A DNA stretch of 12,733 nt from CAZNDN01 sp964571815 (GTDB lineage: Bacteria; Fibrobacterota; Chitinivibrionia; Chitinivibrionales; WJKA01), in assembly GCA_964571815.1 (NCBI GenBank), contig CAZNDN010000117.1, positions 1 through 12,733 on the forward strand, in the 5' to 3' direction. The position numbers and the translations under genes were made by a program. The notes below the pieces were generated by a model, which saw nothing but the letters and a program-made list of their open reading frames with translations, had not been told where the DNA came from and did no database searches. Below are positions 1-5,595 of this stretch, in pieces. Each line of letters opens with the position of its first letter. The stretch's first letter is position 1.

Positions 1-92
1 GGCCCCGCACACCGTCCGGGCCCGGGAAGTGATAATGTATTTTTTTCGACTGTCCGGGCAGTGGAACCGGTGGCGTGATTGAAGCCGTTCTT

Positions 93-115
93 CCGGGCCC
101 TGTTGGAGGGCTCGG
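93..115 (+). other. Possible stem-loop upstream of the AlgH-family gene
   Basis: Positions 93-101 can pair with 107-115 to give a 9-bp GC-rich stem with one G-T wobble and a 5-base loop. No T-run follows it, so it is not a standard intrinsic terminator. It lies about 85 bases before the AlgH-type start and could be a leader structure, a terminator remnant of an upstream gene, or chance in GC-rich DNA. The rest of positions 1-198 shows no gene I can support. An AT-rich patch with a T7 run lies at 31-46. Confidence 0.3.
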
Positions 116-198
116 GATAAGCACAGGTACCAGCCCGGCAACCTGAGTGGTCACCATTGTTTTTCAGTTGTCGCGCGTCTGTCCCGGCCGGGAGTACC

Positions 199-801
199 AT
201 GCAGCAGTTCATTCCCGACGAACAACTCACACCGTTCATCAGGGAGCAGCTCAAGCGCCTCGCGGGAGGGTGCGTGCTGCTGTCGCGCGAGGAACTGGCC
301 GACCCCAATTTCGCCAATACGGTTGTCCTGGTGTGCGTGCACGGTGACGACGGGACGTTCGGCCTGGTCATCAACCGACCGTCGCACATGCCGCTCAACG
401 AAGTATTCGACATGGATATCCCCGGGGCCCGGCATACCCGCAAGCTTTACATCGGCGGCCCCGTCAAGCAGGAGGAGATGCAACTGGTGCAGGTGACGGA
501 CGCACCGGTCGATAACGCCTTCGAAGTCGCCTCCGGTGTGTACCTGGGTGGGACATGGAATTCGATGGACGAAATCCTGGCGGCCGAGGAAAGCAGCACG
601 CGCCTCTTTCTGGGTTACTCCGGCTGGGGGTCGGGGCAGCTCGAGGGAGAAATCATGCAGGGCGCCTGGGAAGTATTCAGGGTCGATCTTGTGCGGCTTC
701 TGCGCAACTCCGAAGAGAACCTGATCCGGCCCGTGGGTGAAATCAGGGAATACCTCCGGAGCCTCGAAACACCGCCCTCCGAGCCCGCGGCAGGGGGCTG
801 A
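199..801 (+). CDS. algH: AlgH/YqgE family protein (UPF0301)
   Basis: This 200-residue protein belongs to the YqgE/AlgH family, a single-domain cytoplasmic alpha/beta fold whose biochemical role is not settled; the name comes from a link to alginate regulation in Pseudomonas. Family hallmarks are visible in order: a G-C-V-L-L-S start to the domain near residue 24, DPNF at 35-38 followed by a hydrophobic strand and H48, GLVINRPS at 55-62, YIGGPV at 84-89, and GYSGWGSGQLE at 139-149. The length is close to the family norm of about 180-200. The ATG at 199 is chosen because GGGAG at 190-194 precedes it. An in-frame TTG at 157 would add 14 residues that do not resemble the family. The gene ends exactly where the convergent pseudopilin gene ends. 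Confidence 0.93.
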   Translation: MQQFIPDEQLTPFIREQLKRLAGGCVLLSREELADPNFANTVVLVCVHGDDGTFGLVINRPSHMPLNEVFDMDIPGARHTRKLYIGGPVKQEEMQLVQVTDAPVDNAFEVASGVYLGGTWNSMDEILAAEESSTRLFLGYSGWGSGQLEGEIMQGAWEVFRVDLVRLLRNSEENLIRPVGEIREYLRSLETPPSEPAAGG

Positions 802-1344
802 CTAGAATCCCCAGTCAAACTCCGAATCCTCCTCCGTTTCCTGTGATGCAGTCAGGACGGAAACCTCACGCTCGCACCGCTCCCGCCTCCCCTTCTCATC
901 GGCAAGCACAAGGGTAACGATCAGGAGGTGTCGTATTCCCCGCGTTTCAAGGGATCCGGGATCCCGCATCCGCACGCTGAAACGATCCACCCGGGCGTTG
1001 TCCCCCGCCGGTTCCACCGGCACTTCGTTGCGGTAGAGTATCTCTCCGTCGAACCGGTAATCGACCGTGTCGGCGCCTTCCACAAAGCGCACACCGCTTT
1101 CATCCCACGACAGGACCGCGTCCGATGCACGGAGCCGCGCCGCAAGACCCGCGCACATGCGCTGCGCCTGATCGTAGAAAACCGCGCTCGCCTTATCGGC
1201 CGCAACCCGTTGAGTGACGGAAAGCCAGGCATAGTAGACCACGCCCGCGACAATCGCGCCCACGACCATGCCCACGATCAACTCGATCAGCATGACCCCC
1301 CTGCAGCGCCGGCCGCGGCGAATGTCGAGCGTGGAGACACTCAT
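802..1344 (-). CDS. GspJ-like minor pseudopilin
   Basis: This 180-residue protein starts with a type IV prepilin-like leader. A basic 16-residue leader ends in Gly16, followed by V-M-L-I-E with Glu at mature position +5 and a hydrophobic helix to about residue 45. It would be cut by a prepilin peptidase and inserted in the inner membrane as a minor pseudopilin. The globular part includes a V-D-Y-R-F strand and an I-L-Y-R-N strand, the pattern common in GspJ/PilW-type proteins, and the length fits GspJ. Its ATG overlaps the stop of the preceding GspI-like gene by 4 bases (ATGA), which suggests translational coupling. It is the last gene of the operon. Residue +1 is Val rather than the usual Phe. 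A PilW-type type IV pilus protein is the main alternative. Confidence 0.78.
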   Translation of the reverse strand: MSVSTLDIRRGRRCRGVMLIELIVGMVVGAIVAGVVYYAWLSVTQRVAADKASAVFYDQAQRMCAGLAARLRASDAVLSWDESGVRFVEGADTVDYRFDGEILYRNEVPVEPAGDNARVDRFSVRMRDPGSLETRGIRHLLIVTLVLADEKGRRERCEREVSVLTASQETEEDSEFDWGF

Positions 1345-1757
1345 TGCCGCAGCCCCGGGTACAGCAGATGTACTTCCACCGGTGTGCCCTTCTTGTCCAT
1401 GCGGGCCACGCGAATGCGCACCTCCCGCAGGTTCAACGCCCCTCCGAGCGTGTCGGGTCGGTCTCTGAGTACCGTGCGTTCAACGGTGAATTCCCTCCCC
1501 CCGCCGGTCACTTCGTACAGCGAATCGTCGATCATGGGTACCACCGGCAGCAGTGAGCGGTGTTTGAGCCGTTCCGCTTCGTTGGCCGCCAGCTCCGTAG
1601 CCGCCCCCGCTTTTCGGCCGTGGGCGGTCAGGCGGGCGCCCGCACCGAAGATATAGGCCAGCGACGCCGACACCGCGCCCAGCAGGGCCAGCGCAACCAG
1701 CGCCTCCAGCAGCGTTGCCCCCGCCGCCGGCGTTCGTCTCCCGCACGTGCTTTTCAT
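1341..1757 (-). CDS. GspI-like minor pseudopilin
   Basis: This 138-residue protein has a 13-residue basic leader ending in Gly13. The mature start is A-T-L-L-E with Glu at +5, followed by a long hydrophobic helix beginning EALVALALLG. The L-L-E-A-L-V-A-L-A pattern is close to that of GspI/PilV minor pseudopilins, and the size also fits GspI. It probably joins the K-like and J-like neighbours in a pseudopilus tip complex. I chose the ATG at 1757: it overlaps the upstream stop by 4 bases (ATGA) and has GGAG 8 bases before it. A GTG at 1766 would add three residues but has no better ribosome site. Residue +1 is Ala instead of Phe. A PilV-type pilin is the alternative. Confidence 0.8.
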   Translation of the reverse strand: MKSTCGRRTPAAGATLLEALVALALLGAVSASLAYIFGAGARLTAHGRKAGAATELAANEAERLKHRSLLPVVPMIDDSLYEVTGGGREFTVERTVLRDRPDTLGGALNLREVRIRVARMDKKGTPVEVHLLYPGLRQ

Positions 1758-3181
1758 TCCGTCCACTCCACGACCCGCGGCAGGCCCACGTAGTACGGCA
1801 CGATATACTCCGCGATTTCGGGCAGCGACGACACCCGTCCCCGCAACACATTCCCCCCACCTTCGTCGGGAGAAGCCTGCTCCATGCCGACAAGCTCACG
1901 CGCTTTGATCACTCCGCTCATGGTCCCTTCGTGACACACCTTGCTCTCGGCCCACAGAATGCCCCGCAGCTCGGTGTCGGGCTCAGTGCGAATACTGCCG
2001 TTCTCATCAAGCGCCGCCAGAACGCCGTCGAACCGTGCATTGTCACGCACAAACGTGGAAAAGCGGCCCGTTACGGTCTTTCCTTCCTTACCCGGACGCT
2101 TCCCCGGGCCCCCGGCCCCCACAATGATACTCCCCCGCTCCACCACCGCTTCTCCGTATATCTCGATATCCTTGAGCACCAGGGCGTTGCCGGCGAACCG
2201 GCACCGGTCGCCCAGGAACATCCTTCCCTGACAGAACACGTCGACATCACGCAACACCGCATCATCCAGCGCCTTCAACTCCCCCCCGACAACCAGCTCC
2301 ACGCCTTCGATCCGAACGTCGCCGGTAATCTGGACATCCTCCAGCACGTGAACCGTGCGATCCGAACGCCACACCAGTTCGCCGAACGATCCTTCCAGAA
2401 ACAACGAACCGTTGACAAACTCTTCCACCCCGTCCAGATCCGAGGTTCGCTCGATACGCAGCGGGGGATCCTGGAACGAGGTATCCATGAAGGCGCCCAG
2501 ACGCTCGCGGTACGATCCGATATGCTTGTTCATCGCGGTACGATCCACGGTGAAGCGATCCCGCCTCTCCGTCGGATTCTCCGAGCTGTCAACGCCCATC
2601 TCCACAGCATGTACTTCCCCCTCGACCGTCCCCCCTCCCTGGACAGCACCCGGTCTCGAGAGAAACACCACCGTATCCGGATTTACAAAGGGAGTCGAGG
2701 CCAGCGTTGCCGTGACCACGGGGTTCCACGACTGAAACGTCCCTTCCGAACGCAGCTCCAGTATGTTGCCGGCGGCGCGCAGTTCGACCACGGCGCCGCC
2801 GAGGGCGGTGTCACCGTAGAGGTCAAGCTCAACGGGTCCTCCGTCGACCTCCAGTGTGGGCTCCAGCGCCGATACCGAATCCACCGCCTCATCCGCCAGC
2901 AGGTGCCCGCCGAACATCGTATCCAGATCCTCGATATCTTCGGGGCGCTCCGGGTGCGAAGCGGGACGGGAAAACATGTCCAGGCCTTTCCAGATACCCG
3001 AGCGCGCATTGAGCAGCGCCTGGAGCGAGGAGGAGCGGCGAAGATGCAGGGCGCTGAATCGCTGCTGCGAGAAGAGGTAGATGACGAGGGAGATCATTAC
3101 GAACGACGCGAAAAAGAGCACCACTACCAGCGTGCCGCCCCGCCGTCCGCGCACGCCGGTCGTCTCGGCATCGACGGGCAT
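1754..3181 (-). CDS. GspK/PilX-like membrane-anchored protein with beta-repeat C-terminal half
   Basis: This is a 475-residue protein. After a basic stretch (R-G-R-R-G-G at 11-16) comes one hydrophobic helix at about 17-38, then a helical region rich in Ser, Leu and Arg. This resembles the N-terminus of GspK or PilX proteins, and like GspK it lacks Glu at +5. Residues 140-160 contain an L-R-S-E-G-T segment and the following strand typical of that group. Residues about 275-430 are short alternating hydrophobic strands with Gly/Asp turns, including V-Q-I-T-G-D-V-R-I-E-G near 283-293, which look like bactofilin or other beta-solenoid repeats. The protein is longer than typical GspK (about 320 residues). 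The ATG at 3181 lies 10 bases after the upstream stop and lacks a strong ribosome site. Its place just before I-like and J-like genes supports a tip role. The C-terminal function is unknown. Confidence 0.65.
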   Translation of the reverse strand: MPVDAETTGVRGRRGGTLVVVLFFASFVMISLVIYLFSQQRFSALHLRRSSSLQALLNARSGIWKGLDMFSRPASHPERPEDIEDLDTMFGGHLLADEAVDSVSALEPTLEVDGGPVELDLYGDTALGGAVVELRAAGNILELRSEGTFQSWNPVVTATLASTPFVNPDTVVFLSRPGAVQGGGTVEGEVHAVEMGVDSSENPTERRDRFTVDRTAMNKHIGSYRERLGAFMDTSFQDPPLRIERTSDLDGVEEFVNGSLFLEGSFGELVWRSDRTVHVLEDVQITGDVRIEGVELVVGGELKALDDAVLRDVDVFCQGRMFLGDRCRFAGNALVLKDIEIYGEAVVERGSIIVGAGGPGKRPGKEGKTVTGRFSTFVRDNARFDGVLAALDENGSIRTEPDTELRGILWAESKVCHEGTMSGVIKARELVGMEQASPDEGGGNVLRGRVSSLPEIAEYIVPYYVGLPRVVEWTE

Positions 3182-3191
3182 GCCGCCGGCG

Positions 3192-3707
3192 CTACTGCTC
3201 CGAGGTACGGAGCCGATAGCGACGTCCTCTGTGCGCCAGGACCACTTCATCCTCGGTAATATCAACCACGAGCTGCTCCAGCACGCGGTCACCCTTCTTG
3301 CAGATGTGGGTCTTTCCCGAAGGCTCTTCGACGATCGCCAGGGGAGAGTCCTTCACAAGAATCCCTTTCAGTTTCAGCTCAACCGGCGGAGGCGCCGGTG
3401 TGCCGCCGGTTCTCCGTGCGGTTCGTACCACATGCCGGCGGGACCGGAACGGTGAAGCGACCGTATCCGCAAACGCAAAGAACTCGATATCCGGCCCTTC
3501 GCCGAGCGCCGCCGTGATTTCGGGAGGCAGATCGGGCGCCGTAACCTCGGCGTCGGCGCGCGTGTGAGCCCCGGCAAGGGTCACCACCGCCTGCACAACA
3601 TTCACGATACTCCATATCAGGATCAGCGACGCTCCGGCAAGGGCCGCGGCCCATTCCCGCGTACCGCGCCCCGTAGCCCCGCGTCCGGCCTTCTCGGCTG
3701 CGGTCAC
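3192..3707 (-). CDS. GspC/PilP-like inner-membrane protein
   Basis: This 171-residue bitopic protein has a short basic N-terminus, one membrane helix at about 19-46 and a periplasmic region. The C-terminal domain (about 108-171) has the pattern of the GspC homology region and PilP: L-K-L-K-G-I-L-V, then L-A-I-V-E, K-K-G-D-R-V near 136-141, then V-V-L-A-H-R-G-R-R-Y-R-L. In both families this domain contacts the secretin N0 domain and links the inner-membrane platform to the outer-membrane channel. PilP is a lipoprotein, but no lipobox is present here, so the topology is that of GspC. The GTG start at 3707 overlaps the preceding stop by 4 bases (GTGA) and has AAGGAG 5 bases upstream. No PDZ domain is present. 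Confidence 0.75.
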   Translation of the reverse strand: MTAAEKAGRGATGRGTREWAAALAGASLILIWSIVNVVQAVVTLAGAHTRADAEVTAPDLPPEITAALGEGPDIEFFAFADTVASPFRSRRHVVRTARRTGGTPAPPPVELKLKGILVKDSPLAIVEEPSGKTHICKKGDRVLEQLVVDITEDEVVLAHRGRRYRLRTSEQ

Positions 3708-4255
3708 GTCTTCTCCTTGAGAAAACAGGTTATCTTCATCGCCACCTCCAGCGTCCCGCCGCGCTTTACATCCAGGGCAAGGCGCTCCAGCCGCATGATC
3801 TGCGGGCTGCGTTCGACCGAGGAGACGAACGCTCCGAGCGATGCAAAGTCGGTCTCGAATTGCAGAATAACGGGATAGTGAAGATAGTCGTCGCGGCGCT
3901 GTTCACTTTGCGGTTTCGTACTCGTGATGCGCACGCCGGCGCTCCAGGCTTTGTCGTAGATCATCTGCAGAAGACTGGAGAGGTCTTCCGGGTCCCCCAT
4001 GCCTTCGGTAAGCTCCTCCACCCGTGCCTGGAGCCGGTTGTGGTGCTCCCGCATGCGTGCCTTGAGCACTTCGTAGTCGCGCGCCTCGCCCAGCAGCTTC
4101 TCGTAGCGGGCCACTTCGACCATATCCTTGCGTACGTCAACCCACAAGGGAGCGGCCACGTGGCGCAGGACAACCGATACGGCCAGTACCGCAATCGTCA
4201 CGGCGCCCAGCGACACCAGGCGACCGTCTAGGTGCCTTTGAGATGTAACGTGCAT
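3704..4255 (-). CDS. PilO/GspM-like inner-membrane platform protein
   Basis: This 183-residue protein has a short cytoplasmic tail, one membrane helix at about 14-34, a helical stretch likely to form a coiled coil (about 40-85) and a C-terminal alpha/beta domain. It has the size, topology and predicted fold of PilO and GspM. A-G-V-R-I-T-S near 106-112 and Y-P-V-I-L-Q-F near 127-133 fit the ferredoxin-like domain of PilO. It would pair with the PilN-like half of the preceding gene product. The ATG at 4255 overlaps that gene by 28 bases and has no clear ribosome site, so coupling is likely. A GTG at 4216 is an alternative start. Position in the operon is a large part of the assignment. Confidence 0.72.
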   Translation of the reverse strand: MHVTSQRHLDGRLVSLGAVTIAVLAVSVVLRHVAAPLWVDVRKDMVEVARYEKLLGEARDYEVLKARMREHHNRLQARVEELTEGMGDPEDLSSLLQMIYDKAWSAGVRITSTKPQSEQRRDDYLHYPVILQFETDFASLGAFVSSVERSPQIMRLERLALDVKRGGTLEVAMKITCFLKEKT

Positions 4256-5472
4256 CTGAGTTCGAAATCCGCCCTTCGCGCCCCTGTGCCGCTTCTGGTC
4301 AGGGATTCAAGTTTGACATCGGTGAGGAACGGCGCCTGCTGAAGCCGTCCGATGAAAGCCGTTACCTCTTTTTCGTTGGCCGCCCACCCATTGAGACCGA
4401 TCCGGATTCTGGTGGAGCCCTTCTCCGGCGATGCCGAGATCAGCTTTTCAAGGTACAACCCCCCGGGCTTGCGCCGGGCGAGCAGATCGAGGAGTCTGCC
4501 CCACGATGTCTGGTGGGTGAGGTGGCTCCTGAGACGGAGCACTGTCCGGGCAAGCGACGTGTTGGCGTCGATAGCCTCCTTGACGTCGCGATTGTTGCTG
4601 ATCACGCGGGCGTAGTGCGCTTCGTGCCTCGCGCGGGCGCGGGAATAGTACCAGCGCGCGCCCAGCACGCCCAGCAGCGACGCCGCGGCAAGAAGCACAA
4701 GACCGGCCGATATCATGTAGGCGCCGGCTCGCACACGACGGAAATGCCATGCCTCGGTCGGCCCGCGAAACAACGGCGTGACTCCGTACTCCCGCGCCAG
4801 GGCGACGCCGCAGGCCCGCACCGCGTCGGAATCGCCTTCACAACCGGGAACCGGAACGTGACGAGGGGTCAACCCCGCCGGCGAGGCTCCCACAGACACC
4901 GGGTCGCCCACAACGTAGAGCACCCGCGGAAAGGCGGCATCGGGCAGGTGCGTCTCCCGGTAGCGGCGAAGCCTGCCCAGGCAGCTTTCCAGCTTTGCCG
5001 AATCGGCGGGAGAGAACCGCTGAACCGCTTCGAGCACGCCTCCCGCGATCACGCCGATCCGGTAGCTGTCGCGATGCTGCTGCAGGGCGACAAAATCGGC
5101 GGGACACTCCGGGTCAAAGGCTTTCGGGATCGATGCCGTCGCGGCATCATCGGGTACGATCCCCGCCAGATTGTCCTCCAGGGCTTCTTCGTGCAACCGC
5201 ACTTCGGACTCATGCGCCACGGCATACCACCGGCCCTTCGTCTCCTCGGCCCGCATGCAGTCGTCGGGAAGCTCCCCGGCCGGCTCCCCACTGCGCCAGG
5301 AGCAGGGAACGCCCAGGGTAATCTCCCTGTCGAGCATACGCATACGCTCGACAATACCCACCGAGGGCCTGTTCGTAATACGAACTGAAGGCCCGGAGCC
5401 GGCATCGGTTCGAACCGCCGCCGACACGTAGCTGCCGTCCTCCCGGACACAAATACCGAAATACCGTTTCAC
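4228..5472 (-). CDS. GspL-like protein (reduced PilM-like domain joined to PilN-like domain)
   Basis: This 414-residue protein has two parts around one membrane helix at about 249-270. The N-terminal, cytoplasmic part (1-245) begins Y-F-G-I-C-V-R-E, like the first strand of PilM or GspL actin-like domains, but I cannot see the Asp-containing phosphate motifs of active ASKHA ATPases. It is also shorter than free PilM (about 350). The C-terminal part has a coiled-coil-like stretch (about 275-325) and a ferredoxin-like domain with W-G-R-L-L-D-L-L-A, G-L-Y-L-E-K-L and I-G-L-N-G-W-A, the common PilN pattern. The architecture and length match GspL, which binds the ATPase and GspM. The GTG start at 5472 is chosen for GGGGAG 5 bases upstream. 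A GTG at 5505 lacks a ribosome site. The start overlaps a possible 20-codon leader ORF. Confidence 0.75.
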   Translation of the reverse strand: MKRYFGICVREDGSYVSAAVRTDAGSGPSVRITNRPSVGIVERMRMLDREITLGVPCSWRSGEPAGELPDDCMRAEETKGRWYAVAHESEVRLHEEALEDNLAGIVPDDAATASIPKAFDPECPADFVALQQHRDSYRIGVIAGGVLEAVQRFSPADSAKLESCLGRLRRYRETHLPDAAFPRVLYVVGDPVSVGASPAGLTPRHVPVPGCEGDSDAVRACGVALAREYGVTPLFRGPTEAWHFRRVRAGAYMISAGLVLLAAASLLGVLGARWYYSRARARHEAHYARVISNNRDVKEAIDANTSLARTVLRLRSHLTHQTSWGRLLDLLARRKPGGLYLEKLISASPEKGSTRIRIGLNGWAANEKEVTAFIGRLQQAPFLTDVKLESLTRSGTGARRADFELRCTLHLKGT

Positions 5473-5531
5473 CGGCGCTCCCCGAGAGTTTGCCGGCAGC
5501 GGCACCGAAATTCAAACACGAGAATACCCAT
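5469..5531 (-). CDS. Possible 20-codon leader ORF coupled to the GspL-like gene
   Basis: A 20-codon reading frame begins with ATG at 5531, behind a strong AGGAGGG about 10 bases upstream, and ends with a TGA that overlaps the GTG start of the GspL-like gene (GTGA). The peptide begins M-G-I-L-V-F-E and is rich in Arg and Cys, with no recognised function. It may be translated to couple or tune expression of the platform genes. It could also be a chance ORF in the 123-base gap after the secretin gene. The 10-11 base spacing is at the long end for a ribosome site. Confidence 0.3.
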   Translation of the reverse strand: MGILVFEFRCRCRQTLGERR

Positions 5532-5595
5532 CGATTCACCGCCCTCCTGCGCAGCCGATTTCGCGGTTGGGGCGAAACCCGGTGGTGACGGACGG

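Noticed and set aside
40..46. T7-T8 runs upstream of all three plus-strand genes (40-46, 9762-9768, 11800-11807), two of them followed by CGACT
   Set aside because: The distances to the starts differ widely (about 150, 6 and 60 bases) and the flanks are not otherwise alike, so a shared element is not supported.
1..78. End of an upstream gene running in from the left edge
   Set aside because: Two plus-strand frames stay open to about 78-81 and a third to 30, but the pieces are too short to show coding character or any family match.
1715..3259. A 514-codon plus-strand open frame opposite the GspK-like gene
   Set aside because: The translation is rich in His, Arg and Gln with no membrane, domain or ribosome-site support, while the minus-strand frame has a membrane helix and operon overlaps.
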